Source: Pseudomonas muyukensis
GTDB lineage: Bacteria > Pseudomonadota > Gammaproteobacteria > Pseudomonadales > Pseudomonadaceae
Reading direction: 5' to 3'
NCBI RefSeq assembly: GCF_019139535.1
Contig: NZ_CP077073.1
Coordinates: 3,438,501-3,502,500 of the forward strand
DNA: 64,000 nt
Each line of letters opens with the position of its first letter. Position 1 is the stretch's first letter. Of this stretch, positions 8,556 through 17,573 are shown piece by piece. The notes under the pieces are model-generated. The model was not told the DNA's origin. It was given only the letters and a program-made list of their open reading frames with translations, and searched no databases. The translations under genes and the position numbers were made by a program.

Positions 8556-9386
8556 ATGGGATACGTCACGACGAGCGAAGGCATCGACCTGTTCTACAAA
8601 GACTGGGGCCCACGCGATGCCCAGGTGATCTTTTTCCACCATGGCTGGCCCTTGAGCGCCGACGACTGGGACGCGCAGATGCTCTACTTCGTCGCCCAGG
8701 GTTACCGGGTGGTCGCCCACGACCGCCGCGGCCACGGGCGTTCCAGCCAGGTCTGGGATGGCCATGACATGGACCACTACGCCGATGACGTCGCCGCCGT
8801 GGTCCAGCACCTGGGCGTGCGTGGCGCGATCCATGTGGGCCACTCCACCGGCGGCGGCGAGGTAATACACTACCTGGCCCGCCACCCCGAGGACCCGGTG
8901 CCCAAGGCGGCGATCATCGCCGCGGTGCCGCCGCTGATGGTCAAGACCGCCAGCAACCCCGGCGGTTTGCCCAAAAGCGTGTTCGATGACCTGCAGGCGC
9001 AGCTCAAGGCCAACCGCGCGCAGTTCTACCACGACATCCCGGCGGGGCCGTTCTACGGCTACAACCGCCCCGGCGCCAAGGCCGACCAGGGCGTGATCCT
9101 CAACTGGTGGCGCCAGGGCATGATGGGCTGCGCCCAGGCGCATTACGACGGTATCGTCGCCTTCTCCCAGACCGACTTCAGCGAAGCGCTCAAGCAGGTG
9201 AACATACCGGTGCTGGTGATGCACGGCGACGACGACCAGATCGTGCCTTACCAGAACTCGGGGCCGCTGTCGGCCAAACTGCTGCCCCAGGGCACGCTGA
9301 AGACCTACGCCGGTTTCCCCCATGGCATGCCGACCACCCATGCCGAGGTGATCAATGCCGACTTGCTGGCGTTCTTCCGTAGTTGA
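8556..9386 (+). CDS. Alpha/beta hydrolase of the cofactor-free haloperoxidase/arylesterase type
   Basis: A 276-residue alpha/beta hydrolase. The nucleophile elbow is GHSTGGG with Ser97, the oxyanion-hole strand is FFHHGWPLSADDW, the acid lies in VLVMHGDDDQIVP, and the catalytic His is in the C-terminal FPHGMPTTHAEV. The HGWPLSADDW and GHSTGGGE signatures are those of non-haem chloroperoxidases/perhydrolases, which can act as esterases. The start is preceded by AACAGGAGACGCGAA. It lies under the MerR-type promoter at 8461-8491. Confidence 0.92.
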   Translation: MGYVTTSEGIDLFYKDWGPRDAQVIFFHHGWPLSADDWDAQMLYFVAQGYRVVAHDRRGHGRSSQVWDGHDMDHYADDVAAVVQHLGVRGAIHVGHSTGGGEVIHYLARHPEDPVPKAAIIAAVPPLMVKTASNPGGLPKSVFDDLQAQLKANRAQFYHDIPAGPFYGYNRPGAKADQGVILNWWRQGMMGCAQAHYDGIVAFSQTDFSEALKQVNIPVLVMHGDDDQIVPYQNSGPLSAKLLPQGTLKTYAGFPHGMPTTHAEVINADLLAFFRS

Positions 9387-9455
9387 TACAGGAGTAGGCT
9401 CGCAACCGCTGTAGGCGCCGGCGCCGCCGGGGCCATCCTGCGCGGCGCCTGGCTG

Positions 9456-9905
9456 TCAGTTTTTACCTGAGGTTCGGGCGTTGCGGCTGGCCTGCTCCAG
9501 CGCCCGGGCGAACACCCCGCGCTGCTGTTCGTCGAACTCGACCAGGAACAGCTCGGCCACCGATTGCTCGTACACCTGCCACATCTGCTTGCGCAGCGCC
9601 CGGCCACTGGGGGTGATCCGGGCGATCGCGCCGCGGCCGTCGTCCAGCGCCTTTTCCCGGGTGACCAGGCCTTCCTTTTCCAGCCGATCGACCAGGCGTG
9701 TCAAGTTGTAGCGCTCGATCGCCATGGCGTCGGCCAGCTCGTGCATGCGCCGCGCGCCATCCTGGCCGCTCTCGATCCCCCACAAGGTGTCGTACCAGGC
9801 ATAGGACGGCAGTTTCTGCTCGGCCAGGCGCCGTTCGATCTCGCGGATCAGGCAGCGGTGGGCACGGATGAAGCTGTACCAGAGGTCTGGCGCGGGGGTG
9901 GTCAT
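9456..9905 (-). CDS. MarR-family transcriptional regulator
   Basis: A 149-residue winged-helix regulator with the MarR core: LADAMAIERYNLTRLVDRLEKEGLV as helix-turn-helix near residues 55-80, then the wing with DDGRGAIARITPSGRAL. The ATG at 9905 is used because the longer frame would read through the palindromic operator. It is divergent from the E1-like gene at 10027, and the 15-bp inverted repeats at 9925-9979 are well placed for repression of both genes. Confidence 0.9.
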   Translation of the reverse strand: MTTPAPDLWYSFIRAHRCLIREIERRLAEQKLPSYAWYDTLWGIESGQDGARRMHELADAMAIERYNLTRLVDRLEKEGLVTREKALDDGRGAIARITPSGRALRKQMWQVYEQSVAELFLVEFDEQQRGVFARALEQASRNARTSGKN

Positions 9906-9924
9906 GATCTCTCCAAGGGCTTTT

Positions 9925-9979
9925 CGTTGCAGTTGCAATGATACCGTCGTCAGCGTTAGATTCAATTGCAACTGCAACG
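9925..9979. promoter_or_regulatory. Twin palindromic operator between marR and the E1-like gene
   Basis: CGTTGCAGTTGCAAT at 9925-9939 recurs as its exact reverse complement at 9965-9979. Each arm is itself a near-palindrome (TTGCA-n2-TGCAA), so the site looks like two MarR dimer sites whose centres lie 40 bp apart, about four helical turns. Confidence 0.75.
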
Positions 9980-10026
9980 ACATCCGCTGCCGGAGATGCC
10001 CGGCCCCTGCAACAAGGAGCGTTACC

Positions 10027-12696
10027 ATGACCCCGCAACATGCCCTGCGTGATGAAGACCCCCAGGAAACCCGCGAGTGGCTCGACTCCCTCGCCTCGGT
10101 GGTGGAAGCCGAGGGGCGCCCCCGGGCGCACTACCTGATCGACCGCCTGCTCGAATTCGATGTGTCGCGCCATGGCGACTTCCATGGCCGGGTCACCACG
10201 CCCTATGTCAACAGCATCCCGCCCGAGCGCGAACTGCCCTACCCTGGCGACCTGGCCATCGAGCAGCGGCTCAATGCCTATATTCGCTGGAACGCCCTGA
10301 CCATGGTGCTGCGCGCCGGCCGGCATTCCGGGGTTGGCGGGCATATCGCCACCTATGCCTCGGCAGCGGTGCTGTATGACGTGGGCTTCGAGCACTTTTT
10401 CCGCGGTCGCAGCGACAGCTTTGCCGGCGACCTGGTGTACATCCAGGGGCATTCCGCGCCGGGGATCTATGGCCGCGCCTACACCGAAGGGCGCTTGAGC
10501 GAGGCCCAGCTGGACAACTTCCGCCGCGAGACCGACCGCGACGGCCTGTCGTCGTACCCGCACCCACGGCTGATGCCCGACTTCTGGCAGTTCCCCACGG
10601 TGTCCATGGGCCTGGGCCCAATCACCGCCGCCTATCAGGCGCGCTTCATGCGCTACCTGGAGAACCGCCAGCTCAAGGCGCACCAGGGGCGCAAGGTGTG
10701 GGCCTTCCTCGGCGATGGCGAGATGGACCAGCCCGAGTCGCTGGCGGCGATCTCCCTGGCCGGTCGCGAGCGGCTGGACAACCTGATCTTCGTGGTCAAC
10801 TGCAACCTGCAACGCCTCGACGGCCCGGTGCGCGGCAACGGCAAGGTGATCCAGGAGTTCGAAGGCCTGTACCGCGCCGCCGGCTGGAACGTGATCAAGG
10901 TGGTCTGGGGCAGCGGCTGGGATGCGCTGCTGGCCAAGGACCACAGCGGCCTGCTGCAGCAACGGATGATGGAATGCGTCGACGGCGAGTACCAGACCTA
11001 CAAATCGCAGAATGGCGCCTATGTGCGCGAGCATTTCTTCGGCAAGTACCCCGAGTTGCTGGCCCTGGTCAGCGACCTGTCCGACGAGCAGATCTGGAAA
11101 CTGGCCCGTGGCGGCCATGACCCGGTCAAGGTGTACAACGCCTACGCCGCGGCCATGCGCACCACCGGCCGGCCCACGGTGATCCTGGCCAAGACCGTCA
11201 AGGGCTTCGGCCTGGGCGAGGCCGGCGAGGCGCAGAACATCAACCACCAGTTGAAGAAGATCGGCGCCGATGCGGTCAAGGCCTTCAGCGACCGCTTCGG
11301 CCTGGCGCTGGACGACACGCAACTGGGCGAGCTGCCCTACCTGCGCCCGGCACCGGACAGCCGCGAAGCCGAGTACCTGCGGGCGCGGCGCGCCGCGCTG
11401 GGCGGCCAGGTGCCGGCGCGCCATGCCCAGGTGGCGGCGCTCAAGGTGCCGCCGCTGGCCGCGCTCGAGGCGCAGCTCAAGGGCACCGGCGAGCGGACCA
11501 TCTCCACCACCATGGCCTTCGTGCGCATCCTCAGCACCCTGCTCAAAGACCCCGAGATCGGCCGCCTGGTGGTGCCCATCGTGCCGGATGAATCGCGCAC
11601 CTTCGGCATGGAAGGCCTGTTCCGCCAGATCGGCATCCATTCCGCCGTCGGCCAGCTGTACACGCCCCAGGACGCCGGCACGCTGTCGTACTACAAGGAG
11701 AGCGTCGACGGCCAGATCCTCCAGGAAGGCCTCAACGAATCAGGCGCCACCTCGTCGTGGATCGCCGCCAGCACCGCCTATGCCAACCATGGCGTGATGA
11801 CCGTGCCGTTCTATATCTTCTACTCGATGTTCGGCTTCCAGCGGGTCGGCGACCTGCTGTGGGCGGCCGGCGATGCCCGTGCCCGGGGCTTCCTGCTGGG
11901 CGCCACTTCCGGGCGCACCACCTTGATGGGCGAAGGCTTGCAGCATGACGATGGCCACAGCCATGTCATGTCGGCCACCGTGCCGTGCTGCATCTCCTAC
12001 GACCCGACCTACGCCTACGAGCTGGCGGTGATCGTGCAGGACGGCCTGCGGCGCATGTACCAGGAACAGGAGGATGTGTACTACTACATCACCCTGCTCA
12101 ACGAAAACTACCCGCACCCCGACCTACCCGTCGGTGCCGAGGCGAACATTCTCAAGGGCTTGTATCGCCTGCCCATCGAGCACAAGGTGCGTCCAGGTCG
12201 GCATGTCCAGCTCGCTGGCAGCGGCGCGATCCTGCCCGAAGTGATCGCCGCCGCCGAGATACTGGCCAACGACTACGAGGTCAGCAGCGAGCTCTGGAGC
12301 GCCACCAGCCTCACCGAAGTGCGCCGCGAGGCCCAGCAGGTGGAGCGCTGGAACCTGCTGCACCCGCTGGACACGCCCAAGCTGCCGTTCGTCACGCAGT
12401 TGCTGCAGGCCCATGCAGGGCCGCTGGTCGTCGCCACCGACTACATGAAGATCCACGCCGAGCAGATTCGCCCCTGGGTCGGTGCGCGTCGCTTCGTCCC
12501 CTTGGGCACCGATGGTTTTGGCCAGTCCGATACCCGCGAGGCGCTGCGCCGGCATTTCGAGGTGGACCGGCAGTTCATCGTGCTGGCAGCGCTCAAGGCC
12601 CTGGCCGACGATGGCGCGTTGCCGCGCGAGGTCGTGGCGCAGGCGCTGGAGCGCTTGCAGATAGCGGTGGACAAGGCCGACCCGGCCCGCGTCTGA
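10027..12696 (+). CDS. Orphan pyruvate dehydrogenase E1 (AceE-type) paralogue
   Basis: An 889-residue homodimeric-type 2-oxoacid dehydrogenase E1. The thiamine diphosphate motif is GDGEMDQPESLAA, followed about 25 residues later by VVNCNLQRLDGP. Other hallmarks are GRHSGVGGHIATYASA near the N-terminus and the GLQHDDGHSHV loop in the second half. Length is that of AceE. No E2 or E3 gene is adjacent, so this is probably not the main pyruvate dehydrogenase. It may be a paralogue for another 2-oxo acid such as 2-oxobutyrate, comparable to MdeB of methionine catabolism, though no methionine lyase gene is near. The ATG at 10027 follows CAAGGAGCGTTACC. Control is probably by the divergent MarR. Confidence 0.9.
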   Translation: MTPQHALRDEDPQETREWLDSLASVVEAEGRPRAHYLIDRLLEFDVSRHGDFHGRVTTPYVNSIPPERELPYPGDLAIEQRLNAYIRWNALTMVLRAGRHSGVGGHIATYASAAVLYDVGFEHFFRGRSDSFAGDLVYIQGHSAPGIYGRAYTEGRLSEAQLDNFRRETDRDGLSSYPHPRLMPDFWQFPTVSMGLGPITAAYQARFMRYLENRQLKAHQGRKVWAFLGDGEMDQPESLAAISLAGRERLDNLIFVVNCNLQRLDGPVRGNGKVIQEFEGLYRAAGWNVIKVVWGSGWDALLAKDHSGLLQQRMMECVDGEYQTYKSQNGAYVREHFFGKYPELLALVSDLSDEQIWKLARGGHDPVKVYNAYAAAMRTTGRPTVILAKTVKGFGLGEAGEAQNINHQLKKIGADAVKAFSDRFGLALDDTQLGELPYLRPAPDSREAEYLRARRAALGGQVPARHAQVAALKVPPLAALEAQLKGTGERTISTTMAFVRILSTLLKDPEIGRLVVPIVPDESRTFGMEGLFRQIGIHSAVGQLYTPQDAGTLSYYKESVDGQILQEGLNESGATSSWIAASTAYANHGVMTVPFYIFYSMFGFQRVGDLLWAAGDARARGFLLGATSGRTTLMGEGLQHDDGHSHVMSATVPCCISYDPTYAYELAVIVQDGLRRMYQEQEDVYYYITLLNENYPHPDLPVGAEANILKGLYRLPIEHKVRPGRHVQLAGSGAILPEVIAAAEILANDYEVSSELWSATSLTEVRREAQQVERWNLLHPLDTPKLPFVTQLLQAHAGPLVVATDYMKIHAEQIRPWVGARRFVPLGTDGFGQSDTREALRRHFEVDRQFIVLAALKALADDGALPREVVAQALERLQIAVDKADPARV

Positions 12697-12722
12697 ATAG
12701 GCGATGGCCGTTTCCCGTCAAG

Positions 12723-12753
12723 CTTGCTGGGGCTGTATTGCAGCCCCGGCAAG
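12723..12753 (+). terminator. Hairpin after the E1-like gene
   Basis: CTTGCtGGGGCTG (12723-12735) pairs with CAGCCCCgGCAAG (12741-12753) around a five-base loop. It has no T-run, so intrinsic termination may be weak or bidirectional. Confidence 0.5.
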
Positions 12754-12761
12754 TTCAACGC

Positions 12762-12905
12762 TAGGCTCTGTATGAACAGTCTTGAGACGAAGGTCAGGCA
12801 AGGCGAAAGCAGCCGAGCAAGCGCAGTGTACTGGCGTACATGAGCATGGCGAGGCGGTTTTCAACGCAGCATGAACGAGTATCAAGGCTTTTCGTACAGA
12901 GCCTA
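12762..12905. mobile_element. MITE-like element, copy 1 (140 bp, TA-flanked)
   Basis: A 140-bp non-coding element (12764-12903) begins GGCTCTGTATGAA and ends in the inverted TTTTCGTACAGAGCC. Its terminal inverted repeats are about 22 bp with a few mismatches. TA flanks both ends, as in a TA target duplication. It is nearly identical to the copy at 49344-49483 and has the same length. It has no open frame and so would depend on a transposase encoded elsewhere. The rest of the 12.7-13.2 kb gap is AT-rich and shows no gene. Confidence 0.8.
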
Positions 12906-13178
12906 ACGACAGATCTGCAAACTTTAAACTTATTTACACATTCCCCCTAGACACTTACACCCTCTCAACATGCATTAAAATTCTTTCACTAAAACCCCCT
13001 CAAACTGTCTGATCTGTTAATTGAATTAATTGTTTCCCCCGCCGACAATCAGTCGCCGGCCAGCCTTGGTCGGCACTTGCCTTGCTGTGCCCGCCCAGGC
13101 GCAGACGCCTGTTACCAGGGGCTACGCCCCTCGACCTCAGTTAAATGCTTAGTTGAGGCCAAACTTTTCACACAACTT

Positions 13179-13201
13179 TTACATCACCCCAAGTGATGTA
13201 A
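13179..13201. promoter_or_regulatory. Inverted repeat just upstream of the SDR ribosome site
   Basis: TTACATCAC (13179-13187) and GTGATGTAA (13193-13201) form a perfect 9-bp inverted repeat with a five-base loop, ending 20 bases before the ribosome site of the gene at 13230. It could be a repressor operator or a leader hairpin. Confidence 0.5.
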
Positions 13202-13229
13202 AGCAGGCAACTCATTGCCGAGGAAACTT

Positions 13230-14387
13230 ATGAACGCCCCCGCCATTAGTGCGACCATCACCTTCATCCCACCGCACGAATGCATTCTGCTGACGGGCGC
13301 CACCGGCTTTCTCGGGGGCTCGGTGGCCGCCCAACTGATCGCCAGTGGCCATGGCCCGGGCCTGCTCTTCCTGGTCCGCGCGCAAACGCCTGAGCAAGGC
13401 CTGCAACGCCTGCGCGACAACCTGCGCCAACACGGTGTCAGCGCAGCCCAGAGCAGGGCCCTGAGCGAGCAGCAGATCATCCTCGGCGACTTCCTCGACA
13501 CCGCCTGGCTGGCTCGCGAAACCCCGCGCCTGATGCAAGTCGACCGGGTAATCAACTGCGCCGCGGTGGCCTCGTTCTCGAAGAACCCGACCATCTGGCC
13601 GGTCAACGTCGAAGGTACCTTCGCCTTTGCCCAGGTGCTCAGCCGCTCGCCACGCCTCAAGCGCTTCCTGCATGTCGGTACCGCCATGTGCTGTGGCCCA
13701 CAGCGCGAATCGCCGATCAGCGAATCCTGGGAATTCCCCGAGGCCGAGCAGCAACTGGTGGACTACACCGCGTCCAAGGCCGAGATCGAGCAGCGCATGC
13801 GCCAAGCGCTGCCCACCCTGCCGCTGGTGGTGGCGCGCCCCTCCATCGTGGTCGGCCACCGCAGCCTGGGCTGCCAAGCCTCGGGCAGCATCTTCTGGGT
13901 ATTTCGCATGGGCTTTGCCCTGGAAAGCTTCACCTGCGGCCTGGACGAGCAAATCGACGTGATCCCGGTGGACTACTGCGCCGAGGCGCTGATCGGGCTG
14001 ACGCTCAAGCCGGCGCTGGGCCATGACCTGTACCACATCTCCGCCGGCCATGGCTCGGCCTGCACCTTCGCCGAGATCGACGAGGCCTTTGCCCTGGCCA
14101 ACGGCGCCCAACCGGTAGGCGAGCGCTACCGCAAGGTCGAGCCGGACGACCTCAAGTCCCTGGCCAGCAGCTTCGCAACCCGCATCGGCCCGGCCAACCC
14201 ACGCCTGGTGCTGCGTGCGCTGCGCCTGTACAGCGGCTTCGCCGACCTCAACTACCTGTTCGACAACAGCCGCCTGCTCGAAGAAGGCATCGCGGTGCCG
14301 CCGCGCTTCACCGACTACCTGGATGTCTGCGTGAAGTCCTCCAGCGGGGTGAGCATCGCCACGCAGATGCAGGCGGATTTCAAGTAA
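13230..14387 (+). CDS. NAD(P)-binding SDR of the thioester-reductase/fatty-acyl-reductase type
   Basis: A 385-residue extended short-chain dehydrogenase. The nucleotide-binding motif is [11 protein letters not shown] near residue 22, [11 protein letters not shown] gives the mid-strand, and the catalytic pair is in [11 protein letters not shown] (YxxxK). This layout is the male-sterility/NAD-binding-4 type, which reduces acyl thioesters or steroid-like substrates, but here it stands alone without a carrier domain. The ATG at 13230 follows GAGGAAACTT. The upstream region is unusually AT-rich with an inverted repeat at 13179-13201. No operon partners. Confidence 0.82.
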   Translation: MNAPAISATITFIPPHECILLTGATGFLGGSVAAQLIASGHGPGLLFLVRAQTPEQGLQRLRDNLRQHGVSAAQSRALSEQQIILGDFLDTAWLARETPRLMQVDRVINCAAVASFSKNPTIWPVNVEGTFAFAQVLSRSPRLKRFLHVGTAMCCGPQRESPISESWEFPEAEQQLVDYTASKAEIEQRMRQALPTLPLVVARPSIVVGHRSLGCQASGSIFWVFRMGFALESFTCGLDEQIDVIPVDYCAEALIGLTLKPALGHDLYHISAGHGSACTFAEIDEAFALANGAQPVGERYRKVEPDDLKSLASSFATRIGPANPRLVLRALRLYSGFADLNYLFDNSRLLEEGIAVPPRFTDYLDVCVKSSSGVSIATQMQADFK

Positions 14388-14523
14388 GCCTGGGGTTGCC
14401 GGCGCCTACAGGGGCTGGTCTTGCCGGCAGGCTGTGGGTGCGATGACAGCCCCAGACCAGCGTGCTAGCCTCCGCACGCTCCGGTTCACGGGGCGGTACG
14501 TGGTTCGTTCAAGGAGTCAGGCA

Positions 14524-15483
14524 ATGGACCTGCAGTTTCTAGGCACCTCCTCCGGGGTGCCCACCAAGGCCCGCAACGTCAGTGCCACCGCGGTCATCGA
14601 GGCCAGCGGCAGCCGCTGGTACCTGGTCGACTGCGGCGAGGGCACCCAGCACCAGTTGCTGCACAGCCCGCTTTCGCTGCGCGAGCTACGCGCCATCTTC
14701 ATCACCCATGTGCACGGTGACCATTGCTTCGGCTTGCCAGGCTTGCTGGCCAGTGCCGGCATGTCCGGGCGCAAGGAGCCCTTGTTGCTGGTGATGCCCG
14801 CGGCGTTGCAGGCGTGGGTCCGCCAGAGCCTGGCGGTCAGCGCAAGCTACCTGGCATTCGAGCTGCAGTTCACCGACCTGGAGACCTTCACCGGGATGGC
14901 ATTCGACAATGTGCAGATCAGCGCCTTGGCGCTGTCGCACCGCGTGCCGTCCTGGGGCTTTGTGTTCGAGGAGAGCGACCCCGAACCCCGGCTGGACACC
15001 GCCCGGCTGCGTGCCGAAGGCATTGCGCCGGGGCCGCTATGGGGGCAACTGGCCCACGGCCAGGCCGTCGAGCATCAGGGGCGCACGCTCGATCCGCGCC
15101 AGTACCTGCTGGCCACGCGCCCGGTGCAACGCTTTATCGTTTGCGGCGACAACGACCAGCCGCAGCTGTTGGCCGAGTGGGCGCGGGATGTCGATGTGCT
15201 GGTGCACGAAGCGACCTTCACCCAACCGGTGATCGAGCGCGCCCAGGGCAGTTTCGGCCATAGCACGGCCGCCGCGGTGGCGCGCTTTGCCGAGGCGGCC
15301 GGGGTCAGGAACCTGGTGCTCACGCATTTCAGCGCCCGCTACCAGGACAAGGGCGGGCGCGGCAGTTCGATCGAGGAGGTGCGCGAGGAGGCGCGCGCGT
15401 GTTACCGCGGGCACCTGACCCTGGCGCGGGATCTGCGGCGGTATCGGTTGGGGCGGGACGGGGTGTTGGTGGAGGTGGAGTGA
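14524..15483 (+). CDS. rnz: Ribonuclease Z (ElaC-type metallo-beta-lactamase nuclease)
   Basis: A 319-residue metallo-beta-lactamase fold nuclease that trims tRNA precursors at the 3' end. The metal site HVHGDH is at residues 62-67, preceded by the [10 protein letters not shown] loop and followed by [12 protein letters not shown] with another ligand His. The late ligands lie in LVHEATF and [10 protein letters not shown]. Length and motifs fit ElaC/RNase Z. The ATG at 14524 follows CAAGGAGTCAGGCA. It ends convergently with the diguanylate cyclase, with a strong palindrome between. Confidence 0.93.
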   Translation: MDLQFLGTSSGVPTKARNVSATAVIEASGSRWYLVDCGEGTQHQLLHSPLSLRELRAIFITHVHGDHCFGLPGLLASAGMSGRKEPLLLVMPAALQAWVRQSLAVSASYLAFELQFTDLETFTGMAFDNVQISALALSHRVPSWGFVFEESDPEPRLDTARLRAEGIAPGPLWGQLAHGQAVEHQGRTLDPRQYLLATRPVQRFIVCGDNDQPQLLAEWARDVDVLVHEATFTQPVIERAQGSFGHSTAAAVARFAEAAGVRNLVLTHFSARYQDKGGRGSSIEEVREEARACYRGHLTLARDLRRYRLGRDGVLVEVE

Positions 15484-15509
15484 GGGGGTGAAGGGGTTCG
15501 CCGTTAGCG

Positions 15510-15570
15510 ATGCAGCGCCTATGAAACCGAGCGCCGCGTGGGCGGCGCTCGATCTGATAGGCGCCGCATC
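15510..15570. repeat. Long palindromic element, copy 1
   Basis: A roughly 60-bp hairpin: GCAGCGCCTAT... GAGCGCCGC / GCGGCGCTC ...ATAGGCGCCGC. It lies between the convergent rnz and GGDEF genes. Related copies are at 23706-23763, 27187-27242 and 57474-57534. The arms are less perfect here than in the other copies. It probably works as a bidirectional terminator or message-end stabiliser. Confidence 0.75.
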
Positions 15571-15626
15571 TGTAATGGCGAACTCCTCCCAGGCGCAACA
15601 TCTGCTGTGGCGAACGCTTTCCCATC

Positions 15627-17198
15627 TCAATGGCGCTGCATCCCCACCTCCACTCCCGCCGCCAGGCAATAACGATCCCGCCCCTGGCGCTTGGCCTGAT
15701 ATAACGCCGCGTCCGCCGCCGCCATCAGGTTCTCCGGGGTCACCTCCTCCACCGTCGGTGCCCCCACCGCAATCCCGGCGCTGGCCGACACCAGCCCCAG
15801 CGGGCTGCCAGCGTGCGCCATGCCCTGGCGGCGCAGCAGCGCCAGGATCTCCTGGACGATCTGGGTCGCCCCCTGGGCATCGGTATTGGGCAACAGCAAG
15901 GTGAACTCCTCGCCACCATAACGCACCGCCAGGTCCCCTGGGCGCTTCAGCGCCTGGCGCAACACCTCGGCGAAACGCCGCAGGCACTGATCACCGGCGG
16001 GGTGCCCGTAGCGGTCGTTGTAAGCCTTGAAGTAGTCCAGGTCGAGCATTACCAGCGCCAGGGCATGGCCCTGGCGGCGCGCCCGGCGGATTTCTGGCTC
16101 GAGCACCGCATCCAGGCGCCGACGGTTGCCCAGGCCGGTCAGGCTGTCGGTCAGCGCCAGGGCCTTGAGGGTCTGGTGCGCCTGGTGCAGCGCGCGCTCG
16201 ATGACGATCCGCTCGCGCAACTGGCGCAGGACGATCCAGCCGAAGCCGGACAACCCGATCAACAGCAGCGCCAATACCAGCACCGACTTGAACATGTCGT
16301 GCCGCCACGGGGCGATGATCGATTCGCGCGACAGGCCTGCCTCCACCACCAATGGATAGCTCGACAAAGCCCGGAAGCCATACAGCCGCGGCGTGCCGTC
16401 GACCACCGCCACCGCTTCGACCACCCCCTCGCTGGCGTAAGGCAGGTACTTGCGGAAGATGTCGCTGGCCGACAGATTGCGGCCAATCACCTGTTCGACG
16501 AACGGTCGGCGCACGAGGATGGTGCCGTCGCGCTTGGCCAGCACCAGGGCGCCCCGCTCGTCGATCTTGAAATCGCCGTAGTAGCGCACGAACCAGTCGA
16601 CCTTGATGGTGCCCAGCAGTACCCCGGCGAAGCTGCCGTCCGGGTGGTCCAGGCGCCGCGAGATGGGGATGATCAAGTCGCCGGTGGAGCGGCTGCGCAC
16701 CACCGAGCCGATGCGTACCTGGCGGTCGGCATGGGTGCGGTGGTAGATGAAGTAGTCGCGGTCGGCATTGTTGGCATTGGCCGGCACCGCGTCCTTGTCG
16801 GTGACGATCCAGCTGCCGTCGGCGCCATACACGAACAAGCCATGCAACTGCGGCATGATCTGCGCCTGCTGCTTGAGCAGCGCGTGCAGGCGTGGGCGGT
16901 CGATATGGGCGAAACCGTCACCCTCCAGGCGTTCGGACAACGCGGCGGTGATCGCGTCGACCTGGCGAATGGAATCCTCGGCGTGCTGAGCCGTGGCGCG
17001 AGACAAGTTGCTCACGGCGTTCTCGGCATTGATGAAGACCTGGCGATAGTCGCGCCAGATCCGCCAGCCCTCGACCAGCACGAAGGCGAGCATCACCACC
17101 GCCATGAAACTCAGGATCAGGCGGAACAACGACACCGCGCGGCCCTCCCCCGTCACCGGGAAGACACCGTCGTCGGTCTGTTTCCTGGCTGTGCGCAT
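15627..17198 (-). CDS. Membrane diguanylate cyclase with extracytoplasmic Cache sensor
   Basis: Makes the second messenger c-di-GMP. The 523-residue protein has a first membrane segment at about residues 24-43, a periplasmic double-Cache-like domain (about 50-295), a second membrane segment at about 303-325, and a C-terminal GGDEF domain. The active site is RYGGEEF with GGEEF at 428-432. The RxxD product-inhibition site is present as RPGD at 419-422, exactly five residues upstream, so activity should be feedback-inhibited. The sensed ligand is unknown; Cache domains often bind small organic acids or amino acids. No EAL domain is present. Confidence 0.94.
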   Translation of the reverse strand: MRTARKQTDDGVFPVTGEGRAVSLFRLILSFMAVVMLAFVLVEGWRIWRDYRQVFINAENAVSNLSRATAQHAEDSIRQVDAITAALSERLEGDGFAHIDRPRLHALLKQQAQIMPQLHGLFVYGADGSWIVTDKDAVPANANNADRDYFIYHRTHADRQVRIGSVVRSRSTGDLIIPISRRLDHPDGSFAGVLLGTIKVDWFVRYYGDFKIDERGALVLAKRDGTILVRRPFVEQVIGRNLSASDIFRKYLPYASEGVVEAVAVVDGTPRLYGFRALSSYPLVVEAGLSRESIIAPWRHDMFKSVLVLALLLIGLSGFGWIVLRQLRERIVIERALHQAHQTLKALALTDSLTGLGNRRRLDAVLEPEIRRARRQGHALALVMLDLDYFKAYNDRYGHPAGDQCLRRFAEVLRQALKRPGDLAVRYGGEEFTLLLPNTDAQGATQIVQEILALLRRQGMAHAGSPLGLVSASAGIAVGAPTVEEVTPENLMAAADAALYQAKRQGRDRYCLAAGVEVGMQRH

Positions 17199-17241
17199 TG
17201 AAGTCCCTTGTCATCGAGCGTTTGCCGCAAATGACTATAGT

Positions 17242-17397
17242 TCAGCGGCGCTTGGGCGTGCCCATGGCAATCCACGCCGGCGCGTGATCGCTGGCGTGCG
17301 CCTCGTTGCGCACCCAGGCATCGACACCTGCGTCCTTGAGGTAGGGCGCTAGCGCTGGGTTGAGCAAAAGATGATCGATCCGCAGCCCGGCATTGCG
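17242..17397 (-). pseudogene. xthA: Exonuclease III remnant (C-terminal end only)
   Basis: About 51 codons read as the last part of an exodeoxyribonuclease III: NAGLRIDHLLLNPALAPYL, AGVDAWVR and HASDHAPAWI, the conserved catalytic Asp-His end of the family. Upstream the similarity stops abruptly and there is no start or N-terminal nuclease domain. The fragment lies in the 375-base gap between two unrelated genes, so it is a decayed or transposed remnant. The rest of this gap shows no gene. Confidence 0.72.
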
Positions 17398-17573
17398 CGG
17401 CTTCGAGTGGCGCAATGTTGCGTTCGACACTCATGGGCCTCGGCCATCTTTGACGGTGTGAGCCTGTCGTGGCGGGCATCGTTCAAATCAAGCGAAAAAA
17501 TTAAACCTTTGCCCGCGCCCCATGCTCAACCGTACGCGACACTGAGGTCGCGCCAACGGATAAGGAGTCACAG

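Noticed and set aside
9463..11640. Long open frame antisense to the E1-like gene
   Set aside because: It is a GC-codon shadow with no protein-like pattern and crosses the marR gene and operator.
10027..12696. Housekeeping pyruvate dehydrogenase aceE
   Set aside because: aceE is normally followed by aceF; here no E2 gene follows and a MarR gene is divergent.
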